NCBI RefSeq assembly: GCF_963169125.1
Contig: NC_084795.1
Span: 193,910,214-193,974,213 of the forward strand
Length of the DNA: 64,000 nt
Direction: 5' to 3'
From: Humulus lupulus
Lineage: Eukaryota; Streptophyta; Magnoliopsida; Rosales; Cannabaceae
The notes beneath the pieces were generated by a model. That model worked only from the letters and a program-made list of their open reading frames with translations. It was not told the DNA's origin and did not search any database. Shown here piece by piece: positions 32,536 to 41,445 of the stretch. The position numbers and the translations under genes were made by a program. The stretch's first letter is position 1; every line of letters starts with the position of its first letter.

Positions 32536-32936
32536 CTTGATGAGACATGGGATACATCCTAGGTGCGAAACGTCTTCTTGGCGTGAGGTCCTTTGTGTGG
32601 GACACCTCGGGGCAAGGCTAGGCGCATGAGGTGTTGGCATGCGCGGGGTGATGCTGGAGTGGTGTTCGCGAGGCTGGGGCCTTAACTTCGAGGGGCACGG
32701 ATAAGGGCCATGTGTGCTTGACAAACACGTCTAACAAGGTAATGCAGCTTGGAGGCCTGGAATGACCTCATGAGGCCTAGGGCTCTGCGAGTGTCTAACA
32801 CTTCGATGGCCTATAATTACCTTCTGCCTTCATTGCGTACTTGGCGCCCTTGGTGCCCCTTAGCTATTTACTTCTTTAAGGGACTAGAAACTTCTTTTGT
32901 GTGTTTTTCTTATTTGGTGGATTTTCGGCATCCACA

Positions 32937-33502
32937 CTTACCCCCCTAGTCTATAGGGAGGCCTTTAGGCGTTCTTGTAGACTCTTCCGTTCCTTTTTAT
33001 TATTCTCTTATTCTTCTTCTTTTTTTTTTTATATATTTATCATGTTCGAGGTCCTTTGGAACCCACGCGAAAAGGGGGTTCGGTAGGCCTCTCTGTGATG
33101 CGTCTTAGTTGCACCTGTAAGGATATATTGACCCCTTGGGTTCTAGTTATCCTTTTATATATCTTCGCGCGCGCTTATTATATCTTGCGAGAAGCGTCCT
33201 TCTCGTCATTAGGCATAGTACTATTTTTGCAAGCGTCTTCTTTGAGACCCTTTTTGCAAGCGTCTTCTTTGAGACCCTTTTCGGAAGCGTCTACTTTGAG
33301 ACCCTTTTGGATAGCGTCTACTTGGGAGACCCTTTTTGGAGGCGTCTACTTTGGAGACCCTTTTTGGGAGGTGTCTACGTTGTAGACCCCTTTTGGTGGG
33401 TGTCTACTTTGTAGACCCCTTTTGGTGGAGACTTTCATGGCTAGATGGTCTTCGTTTGATCTCTAATTTGGTCAGGGACCCCTCTAGCACGATGCCCCCC
33501 TT
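32937..33502 (-). other. Element C 3' untranslated region with stem-loop and polypurine tract
   Basis: Polypurine tract 32937-32950 (minus). A conserved stem-loop CGAGAAG (33188-33194) / CTTCTCG (33199-33205) with loop CGTC is shared with element A, including flanking GCGCGCGCTT and AGTACTATTTTT. Confidence 0.75.
33231..33427. repeat. 27-29-bp tandem repeat, seven copies
   Basis: Units GCGTCT(T/A)CTTTGAGACCCTTTT start at about 33231, 33258, 33285, 33312, 33340, 33369 and 33398 and become progressively more divergent. Element A has only one related unit (about 12317-12345). Confidence 0.9.
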
Positions 33503-34972
33503 CTATATGGAATCCCCAGACATACTGGTAGTATGGCCACTGGAGGAAGGTTCGCTCTCTTCGACATGGAAGTTCTTATGGCCCTCTTCCACACGTATGT
33601 ACTTCTGTGCTCTCTCGAAGAAGTCGTCCAAATCCGAAACTTCTCTTTTGAGCATGTTACTCCATAACTTGCTTCCTGGACGAACTCCGGCTGTAATAGC
33701 CATCTTGAGCTCTGCTTTGGTTAAACATCCCACCTTTGTTGCTTCTATACCGAATCTATGGATGTAGTCCTTCAAACTTTCATTCTCGCCTTGTTTGATG
33801 TTAGCGAGGCTGGTAGTTGGCATGACGTAGTCACACGCTGCATGGTGTTGCTGAAGAAATTCATCAGAGAATTGTTGCCATGACTTGATTGTTCCTGGCC
33901 TTAACCTCCTGAACCATTTGTACGCCACTCCTTTAAGAGTAACGACGAAGCAATGACATTTTGCTCTGCTGTTGACCCCCCTTAACCTCATCAAGTTATT
34001 GAAGGAGTCTAAGTGATATTTTGGGTCTGTAGTACCCTCATACGGAGTCATGCGAGGCTCTCTGAAGCCAGTGGGCATTTGTTCAGCCTGAATCTCCCTT
34101 GTGAAGGGTGAATCACGGTCGAATTCTCCACCATCCATGTGCCCCCCAAGTACAGTGGTGATCTTGCCTTGAGGGCATCGCATTTTGGTGTCTAGTCCCC
34201 TCCTCTTTTCGTATAAGGAATTTTGCGGGTTCTCGGGCTGATCCCTCGCCTTGGTTGTGTCCCTCGGTGGAACCGCGGGGGGTGCGTCTCTCACTTCTGA
34301 CCTCTCCTCATGGAGCCCTTTTCTTAGGCCAGGGGGTGACCCTTTTGGGGGGACTTCCGCATCTTTCTTATGACCCTCATCTTCTCTCTGCCTATGCTCC
34401 TGGGGACACTTCGTTGGCCTATGTCCCCCATGGTACTTTGCCTGGGGGGTTTCACTGGCGGAAAGTTGGGTTCCCCCACCGTCTATGGGGACAGTGTTTT
34501 CCCCTTTTTCATGCTCCTTCCCTTTATGCTTTGGGAGGGGCATGCTTGACTTCCCTTGCCGTAGGTTGTTTAAAACCTTCTGCATGTTCTCCATCATGGT
34601 TTCCAGCCTCCTAGTCTTTTTATGCAACTCGTGAATCTCATCCTTGTAGAAGCGCGTCCTTGAGCTGGAACTTACCGAGCGTACCCCGGGACCCTTGCCT
34701 GGCCAGTGCGTCGAGGGACTGGGGTCCCGGTGGCCTGAGCGTGGGGTCAACCGGGGCCGGTTAAGTGGATACACTAGCGGCTCTGAATGACCTCCGTCGG
34801 GCTGGGTAGCCGAGGACGATGCTTCCCCCTCCTCCTCCGGGGGAAGAGGTTCTTCTGGTCCATCTCCATGCTCGGGCAGAGGGGGGTCTTTCTTGGAAGG
34901 CCTCCGCTCTACTTCGTCTCGGTGAACCTCCACCTTTTGTATTTGCCGTAGGCGTTTTGAACGTCTTAGCAT
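33503..34972 (-). CDS. Element C Gag, about 490 aa
   Basis: ATG at 34972 (MLRRSKRLRQIQKVEV). The N-terminal half is low-complexity and charged. It has the SVSSSSRTRFYKDEIHELH motif and coiled coil RLETMMENMQKVLNNL shared with element A. The C-terminal half is a typical Ty3/gypsy capsid (PF03732 type): FREPRMTPYEGTTDPKYHLD, then GVAYKWFRRLRPGTIKSW, FSDEFLQQH, GENESLKDYIHRF and a final FFERAQKYIRVEEG. It ends with TAG at 33503 with no zinc knuckle or protease. The frame is intact. It could in principle assemble particles that package its own RNA, using enzymes from a related element. Confidence 0.92.
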   Translation of the reverse strand: MLRRSKRLRQIQKVEVHRDEVERRPSKKDPPLPEHGDGPEEPLPPEEEGEASSSATQPDGGHSEPLVYPLNRPRLTPRSGHRDPSPSTHWPGKGPGVRSVSSSSRTRFYKDEIHELHKKTRRLETMMENMQKVLNNLRQGKSSMPLPKHKGKEHEKGENTVPIDGGGTQLSASETPQAKYHGGHRPTKCPQEHRQREDEGHKKDAEVPPKGSPPGLRKGLHEERSEVRDAPPAVPPRDTTKARDQPENPQNSLYEKRRGLDTKMRCPQGKITTVLGGHMDGGEFDRDSPFTREIQAEQMPTGFREPRMTPYEGTTDPKYHLDSFNNLMRLRGVNSRAKCHCFVVTLKGVAYKWFRRLRPGTIKSWQQFSDEFLQQHHAACDYVMPTTSLANIKQGENESLKDYIHRFGIEATKVGCLTKAELKMAITAGVRPGSKLWSNMLKREVSDLDDFFERAQKYIRVEEGHKNFHVEESEPSSSGHTTSMSGDSI

Positions 34973-35016
34973 CTTTCTTTGTTGGAAATGAAGGAAGAAC
35001 ACTGGCTTGATGCTTG

Positions 35017-35040
35017 TTCTTCCCACAGACGGCGCCAAAC
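35017..35040 (-). other. Element C primer-binding-like site
   Basis: Minus-strand GTTTGGCGCCGTCTGTGGGA follows the 5' LTR directly. It differs from element A by one base (GCGCC against GCACC). Confidence 0.75.
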
Positions 35041-36637
35041 TGTTGACGGTGAAATCTCGTCAACGAAATTAGATCGGAAAACTCAAAGGTAAGTCGAGTG
35101 AGGTTTTTGTAAGAACTAAGAATAAACTTTAAGAAAAAGTAGACACAGATAAATGATGGAGCAAATCCTGGTATATTTCTCAATAGCCTCTCCTTACAAT
35201 GAATTTTCCAACCCCTTTTCAGGTGGTCTTAGGGTTCCTTTTATAGTAGGCTCTAATGGCCTTAGATACATAGTGGTCCAGGGGACCAAGTGGTACATAC
35301 GTACTGTGTCAGGGGAGTGGCTTCAGAGGTTGCGGTCGTACACCCCGTACAGAAGCAGGTGTCAGGAGGATGTCTCCACTACTTGTCGGTACCCATGTCT
35401 AATGCGTGGTGGCAGGCGTAGTGGCGCAGGAGGTAGTGGTGTCGGCTCTGACCCATGGCCGTAGACGTACGGACCATAACTCCTATTCTTGCATAACCAC
35501 TCCTGGCATTCCCACTACTTGTCTGGTAAGGGTACTATATCCGTACTCTGACTTCTTTAGGTTTGTAGGCAAATTCCATATTCATGCATGTACCTTGCCC
35601 TTTGTGAGTATTCTCACCTCCAAGGCCATGGGCGAGGCCATGGGCGAGGCCATGGGCGAGGCCATGGGCGAGGCCATGGGCGAGGCCATGGGAGAGGCCA
35701 TGGGAGAGGCCATGGGCGAGGCCATGGGAGAGGCCATGGGCGAGGCCATGGGCGAGGCCATGGGAGAGGCCATGGGCTAGGCCATGGGCGAGGCCATGGG
35801 CGAGGCCATGGGCGAGGCCATGGGCGAGGCCATGGGCGAAGCCATGGACGAGGCCATGGTCGAGGCCATGGGAGAGGCCATGGGCGAGGCCATGGGAGAG
35901 GCCATGGGCTAGGCCATGGGCGAGGCCATGGGCGAGGCCATGGGCGAGGCCATGGGCGAGGCCTGGCGCGCGCGGGGCGCGAGGCCCCTGGTACGCGCGG
36001 GGCGCGAGGCCCCTGATGCGCGCGGGCGCGAGGCGCGTGGGCGCGCGAGGCGCATGGGCGCGCGAGGCGCACGGGGCGCGAGGCGCATGGGCGCGCGGGC
36101 GCGAGGCCCTTGGTGCGCGCGGGGCGCGAGGCGCATGGGCGCGCGGGGCGCGAGGCCCCTGGTGCGCGTGGGGCGCGAGGCCCCTGATGCGCGCGGGCGC
36201 GAGGCCCCTGGTGCGCGCGGGGCGCGAGGCGCATGCCTTGATGAGACATGGGATACATCCTAGGTGCGAAACGTCTTCTTGGCGTGAGGTCCTTTGTGTG
36301 GGACACCTCGGGGCAAGGCTAGGCGCATGAGGTGTTGGCATGCGCGGGGTGATGCTGGAGTGGTGTTCGCGAGGCTGGGGCCTTAACTTCGAGGGGCACG
36401 GATAAGGGCCATGTGTGCTTGACAAACACGTCTAACAAGGTAATGCAGCTTGGAGGCCTGGAATGACCTCATGAGGCCTAGGGCTCTGCGAGTGTCTAAC
36501 ACTTCGATGGCCTATAATTACCTTCTGCCTTCATTGCGTACTTGGCGCCCTTGGTGCCCCTTAGCTATTTACTTCTTTAAGGGACTAGAAACTTCTTTTG
36601 TGTGTTTTTCTTATTTGGTGGATTTTCGGCATCCACA
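35041..36637 (-). repeat. Element C 5' LTR
   Basis: Identical to the 3' LTR by eye except that its minisatellite (35624-35959) has about 28 instead of 29 units, explaining the 12-bp length difference. Confidence 0.95.
35624..35959. repeat. 12-bp minisatellite GGCCATGGGCGA, about 28 copies
   Basis: Second copy of the LTR minisatellite. The order of variant units follows that of the other LTR except for one missing GGCCATGGGCGA in the second half. Confidence 0.97.
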
Positions 36638-36642
36638 ATATT

Positions 36643-37046
36643 ATCCACACTAAAGTAACAAAATTTTATTACTAGACTTTTAATATGTTATGATTTAAAA
36701 ATATATTATAAGCATAACAAATCGTTATGATTTATATAATATAACAAACTAAAAATGCTATCAAAATAATCAAATGTAACAGTGGAAAAGTGTTATGCAT
36801 AAAGTATAAGATTAAACTCCAAATTTATAATCAAATACTCTAACTAAATGTTATTATTTGAATATTATAGCAACTAAAAATGTGTTATTGAATAGTTTAA
36901 GATAACATTGAACATAACATTCGAATACTGTTATAGAAAAGACAGGACTTTTAATAACAGGGGCTATGTTAGCATTTTCAGAAGCGTTATCAATACTCCC
37001 GGATAGCAGTTTTTAAGTGTTATGAATACTATTTTTTCTTGTAGTG
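36643..37046 (-). repeat. CACTA right subterminal region and terminal inverted repeat
   Basis: AT-rich, with repeated GTTAT/ATAAC motifs (GTTATG, TAACAC, AACGCT). It ends TTGTAGTG at 37039-37046 followed by the GAA duplication. Such motif clusters near CACTA ends usually bind the transposase. Confidence 0.85.
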
Positions 37047-38187
37047 GAAGTCGAGGTGAAGCAAGAAATTGGCTCAACCTATTCACTGAATAAGATAGAT
37101 CAGGTCTAGTAATAGTCAAGTATTGCAACTTCCCAATTATCCTTCTGTGTAGTTGAGGATTATGAAGAACTTCAACCGATTCTTGACTCAATTTCAGATT
37201 TGGTTCCATAGGAGTATTGACTAGCTTGCATCCCAAATAACCAATTCTAAAATTTATAGAGCATATGGTCTTTGAGAAACGAAAATCCCATGAGGTGACC
37301 GAGCCACTTCCAAGCCAAGGAAATAACGCAGGCTGCCAAGATCCTTTAGTTTGAACTGAGCATTCAACTTAGCTTTTAAAATCTCCAACTCAGCTAGATT
37401 GTTGCTTGCTATAATCACATCATCAACATATACAAGAAGAGCAATGAAACCTTCAGGGGAGTGTCGAATGAACAAAGAATAGTCTGTTGCAGAATGTTTG
37501 AAACCTTCTTGAGTTAAGGCTATAGAAAAAATTTCAAACCATTGTCATGAGGCTTGTTTCAGACCATACAAAGATTTTTGAAGCTTACACACAGGATTAG
37601 GTGGTAATTCCCCCTTAGGACTATACCCTTGAGGTAGAGTTATATACACTTCTTCATGCAAATCACCATGTAAAAAGGCACTATTTACATCCAATTGATG
37701 TAAATACCATCCATTTATGGCAGCAAGAGCAATAAGAAGCTTAACAGTGACAAGTTTAGCAACAGGCGCAAAAGTATCATTGTAATCAATCCCCTCTTGT
37801 TGATTATACCCTTTAGCAACAAGCCGAGCCTTATAGCGTTCTATTGTACCATCTGCATGATGATTGATTTTATAGACCCATTTACAGCCAATTATATGCT
37901 TATCCGAAGGTACACTAACAATGCTCCAAGTGTTATTCCTCTCAAGAGCTGCAAGTTCTTCAGCCATAGCCAAATCCCATTCAGGTATCCCAGTAGCTTG
38001 AGAAAAGAATTCAGGTTAAGTGCAACTGGAAACAGCAAGAACATATGCTCTAAAACTTGGAGACAAGCTGCTGTAAGTTAGCACTTGGGAAAGGGGATGT
38101 TGAGTAACTTGAGATATGGACTGTGAAGAAAAAGAAAGTGCATTAGTAGATAAAGAGCAATGATAGTCATTTAAATAGGATGGCCTC
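37047..38187 (-). pseudogene. Ty1/copia reverse transcriptase fragment (same element as 6470-7013)
   Basis: On the minus strand: [72 protein letters not shown] (YVDD at about 37420-37433) and NRLSQFLASPR, in copia RT order. Stop codons or shifts occur after YGLKQAS (about 37545), after RPYAL (37254) and upstream at about 38013. Residues near 38040-38187 (HPLSQV, PSFRAYVLAVSS) belong to the linker between integrase and RT. The rest of the element should lie on the far side of element G, outside the window. Confidence 0.92.
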
Positions 38188-39910
38188 TGTAACGCCTTAC
38201 TACCTTAGAGTCGTTACTAAGTGAGTTTATAAAGTGCAATTAACTCGCTCTGCGAGGTTTTTAGAACAAAAGTGTGATTAAACAAAAAGACAAGGCTGTA
38301 ATCTTTAAAAGTACTTCATTCCACTAAAAGTTCCAGTAGTTTAACATTTGGGATCCCAAAATGGGGTTTGTGAAATATTTACAACTCAAAATAAATTTAC
38401 AGTTGACAATTATCAAAAACAGATTTTAGTACAACCATTTCCCAAAAATGCCCCCAACCAAAGTAGTCGGGTAAGCTAAACATGTACGCGCCGCCCCCAC
38501 GCTCTCCGTACTCATGGCTAGTTGACTTTCTCTTTGCCCTTACCTACAACACAGAGCACCCATGAGCCGAAGCCCAGCAAGAAAACTCATACAACACATA
38601 ACATATGCATATCATATAATCACTATAACAGATAACTCATATCTAATCAGACAATCCATAAGATTTAAACACATACACGGCCATGCCGTCCCAGAAGCGT
38701 TACCCACAGCCTGGGATCTCGGTCTACACCGTAAGGATATCCCATGTATCCATTGGGGTCTCACCCTAACCACAAGCACTCCATGTGCCAAGTGGTATTC
38801 CCGGCCCCACTACCGTTCTCGCCCTTCGCCGTTCTCGACCCTTCGCCGTTCCCGGCCCTTCGCCGTTCCCAGCCCCTTTGCCGTTCACTCTGCTATTACC
38901 ACATTTAGCATTCTCAAATAGCAATCAAACATATAATCATTCATGTAAAGCTACACCCTAGCAACGATACAATCTAGGGCTGCGCCCTGCAACAATGCTA
39001 TGGGCCTAAGCCCTGCTGTACGGGTGCTACAGTTTTCTTACCTGTATCCCGAGCTTTCCGATGCACCAAGGCCGCGAGCACGGTCCTCTAACCCGAGCCT
39101 CTCCAAAGACCTAGTCACAACACATATAAAAGACCCTTTAATGCTAACCAATCCAAAACCACTTCCCGGGGCCAATCCCACACTCTTGGAACTCCCAAAT
39201 TCCTAAACAATACATCGGAAACATCCCTCGAACCCCCGGAGCAAAAGCTCAAAATTGCAAAATTTCCATGTTCTGAAAATAGCCTAGCGCCGCGGCACTT
39301 CCCTAGAGGGCCACAGCGCCCAGCAAGTCAGAGAGCACTCCCCTGCCCAGAAGCAGCCTCGCGCCACGGCACTCCTTCGCGAACCCAGAAATCTGGGTTT
39401 TCCCCTGCATTTTCCCCGAGCCAAAACACTCCCAATTCAACCCAAACAGATACCTAAACCCCAAAATCAATTTAATACCCCAAATAAACCATTTAACAAC
39501 CTATAAACATCATAAACCAACTCAATTACACAATCACTCCCATTAATCACACTTTGGTTTCATGCCTCAATAGTTCAAACCAGAAAGTTAGAAACTTAGA
39601 CCCAAACTTAAACCATACCTCAAATTCCTTAAACCATAACAATAATAAACCTTATAATTGCACAGAATCCTTACCTTAAATGGAGAATTCAACCTTAAGC
39701 TCCCTTGCTTCCAGCTCCAAGCTAAGCCTTCTAATTTCACAAGCTGAATTCCCAAGCAAACCACCCACAAACCATCTTTCAATTTCAACCTAAATTCTAT
39801 AGAAACTTACTTAACACAGAAATTCAGAGATGAAACTTACCTCTGACGAAATCTTGATCCCTGCTTGGCTTTAACTACTTCAACCCACCTTGATTCCTCC
39901 TCTAGGTTCC
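38188..39910 (-). mobile_element. Element G: Tekay-type LTR, truncated by the insertion of element D
   Basis: It begins TGTAACGCCTTACTACC, the inverse of the element B LTR end (GGTAGTAGGGCGTTACA), and keeps the B-like order of motifs in reverse. These are GGGATCCCAAA, the cluster ACGCGCCGCCCCCACGCTCTC, GAGCCGAAGCCCAGCAAGAAAA and AACCCAGAAATCTGGGTT. About 1.7 kb of an expected 2.2-2.4 kb is present. It stops where the LTR of element D starts. The remaining part and target duplication should lie beyond the window. A solo LTR and a full element cannot be told apart here. Confidence 0.8.
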
Positions 39911-40510
39911 TATTATCCAAAAAACAAGCATGGATGACATGGCAAATATTTAGTACACGTGGCTAACATCTGGCTGAATTCGTGCTCGACTATCGACCAG
40001 GAATACATCTAGTGTCACAATGTTCGATCTCTTCATACGACCAGCCTGGTCGTACGAACGATATACGCAGAAAAGATCTTATGCTGTTATGATGGTATTC
40101 GAAATTATCTCCCATGATTTCCTGAGTATCCGACTATTTAGGAAATCATATCTGTAACAAATTAATGTAAATCCTCCTTGAGCCTATAAATAGAGAAAGG
40201 GGGCTCAAGGGAAAAGGATCTGCTTCTTCTTTCTTGCTTTCGAATCATTAGAGATTAGAGTTATCCTATTTGATATATTGTATTTATCTTCAGAGGTTGT
40301 TGAAACTCATTGAACCCTAGTTCTTTGATCACTCCTTTGAATCCTATATCAATAACAATTCAAGTGGACGTAGGTTATTACCAGATTCTGGGGCTGAACC
40401 ACTATAAACCCTTGTGTTCTTTATCATTTCGCCATCACATTCTTTCCAGCGTGTTTGTCCACATCAAGCAAGTTTGACTCCGTGTCAGTTGGCTAAAATC
40501 AGGGTCAACA
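39911..40510 (+). repeat. Element D 5' LTR
   Basis: Starts TATTATCC (TGTTATCC in E, so the terminal TG has decayed) and ends GGGTCAACA. TATA box CCTATAAATAG at 40183-40193. Confidence 0.8.
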
Positions 40511-40512
40511 TT

Positions 40513-40532
40513 CTGGTGCTTTCATTGAGAGC
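40513..40532 (+). other. Element D primer-binding-like site
   Basis: CTGGTGCTTTCATTGAGAGC follows the LTR by two bases. The same TGGTGCTTTCATTGAGAGC follows the LTR of element F. The tRNA is not assigned. Confidence 0.75.
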
Positions 40533-40557
40533 TTGATACATTATCGTTGAAAGATCA

Positions 40558-41445
40558 ATGGCGAAAACTACCAGTAAAACTGGACAGGTGGCCAGCGCAG
40601 CACCGTCTAACCCGCCTCCTCCTCCTCCCAACGTGGCTGAGGATGAGCCACATTTGGAATTTGATGAGGAAGAAATGGAAGACGCGACGCTGAAGAGTAC
40701 CCTAGGAGCATTACATGAGGAGCTGGCCAATCTGAGGGCCGGCCAGGAAAGTGCTGCCGAAATCATGGCGCGGCAGCAACAAGAAATTGAACGGCAGTGC
40801 TTGGAGCTGAGTGAAAGGCAGGCGGAGATGGACCGTCGCCAGAGGGAGGCCATGGCAGCCCTCAAGGCAGCCTTAAAATTGGCCAGGAATCAGGCTGCAC
40901 CTGCCTCACAGCCTGATCAACCCACGAATGGGCCACCCCACAGGGGTCACAATCCTAGCCCGCCTATCCAACCCTCGAGCCCACAAAGGCCCGAGCAGCC
41001 ACCGGCGCCTCAGGACGATGTCCCGCTAGGAGACCCTGAAGCACAGCCTCCATCCCAAACTGGTCGCGGCAATCCCCCGCAGCAGAGGCAGAACAGGACC
41101 AGGCAGCAGCCTCGCAGTTCTAGACGCCATAGGGGCGACGAGCCAAACCTTCCGAGCAGAGGACAGTATCCTCCTGGTAACAGGAGGAACTCAGAGTTAG
41201 GCTCTGTGGTTCGAGGCCCCCCACGGCATGATAATGCACGGTGACCTAGCGACCAACGCAGACCACCCTCTAATGCTCGGGAGGTGCCAGCCCGGGATGG
41301 CAATCGAGGGAACAATCGATCCCACCATAGCCAATCAAGATTCAGAGATGACCATGGTTATAATGAGGCCGACTCAGGCAAAGGGAATGCTGGTTGGAGG
41401 AATGAAGAAAGAGGTGGAGGCAGGAGCCAGCCACCTCAGGATGAC
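40558..41445 (+). pseudogene. Element D gag, N-terminal part
   Basis: ATG at 40558 (MAKTTSKTGQVASAAP). A proline-rich acidic start is followed by a strong coiled coil (about 40700-40890, containing QQQEIERQCLELSERQAEMD) and a Pro/Gln/Arg-rich region. An in-frame TGA at 41239 (probably from CGA) interrupts it. The frame continues to QPPQDD, where solo LTR H is inserted, and resumes at 43872 with QPDRRDAGGQ. Confidence 0.85.

Larger units (their letters stand above)
31328..32936 (-). repeat. Element C 3' LTR
   Basis: Contains the 12-bp minisatellite (31911-32258), a CpG-dense tract (32259-32535) and the terminal hairpin motif GTTGACG/CGTCAAC (31329-31335, 31345-31351). Confidence 0.95.
31328..36637 (-). 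mobile_element. Element C: gag-only LTR retrotransposon (TR-GAG type), 5310 bp
   Basis: The element is flanked by a perfect ATATT duplication (31323-31327 and 36638-36642). LTRs are 31328-32936 (1609 bp) and 35041-36637 (1597 bp), ending TGTTGACGG...TCCACA on the plus strand. They appear identical except for one 12-bp minisatellite unit. A primer-binding-like site and polypurine tract (CTAGGGGGGTAAG, minus) are present. The interior encodes only a Gag of about 490 residues. There is no room for protease, RT or integrase in the 2.1 kb between the LTRs, so it must be mobilised in trans. Sequence relationship to element A is clear in gag N-terminus, LTR ends and 3' region. Confidence 0.95.
7014..37046. 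mobile_element. CACTA (En/Spm-type) DNA transposon carrying gene fragments and three nested retrotransposons
   Basis: The left end is CACTACAACAATTTTG and the right end, read inward, is CACTACAAGAAAAAAT. Both have ATAACAC at positions 24-30 from the terminus. The flanking 3-bp target duplication is GAA (7011-7013 and 37047-37049), the size made by CACTA transposases. Removing the element and one GAA restores the copia frame across LASPR|LPHLKAA. Its own sequence is about 7.3 kb (7014-10583, 27969-31327, 36643-37046). I find no transposase (TNPD/TNPA-like), so it is non-autonomous. It contains fragments of at least two recognisable host genes, making it a Pack-CACTA-type element. Subterminal regions are rich in GTTAT/ATAAC motifs, presumably transposase binding sites. 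Confidence 0.92.

Noticed and set aside
31693..32724. Long open frames on both strands (up to 300 codons) rich in Met-Gly-Glu-Ala, His-Gly-Arg-Gly or Pro-Trp-Pro-Arg repeats, and the same at 35406-36425
   Set aside because: They are translations of the 12-bp minisatellite and neighbouring GC-rich repeat. A period divisible by three keeps several frames open, with no protein family or selection evident.
7014..37046. A CACTA transposase gene within the element
   Set aside because: No TNPD- or TNPA-like protein appears in the parts belonging to the element itself. The large frames there all belong to the nested retrotransposons.
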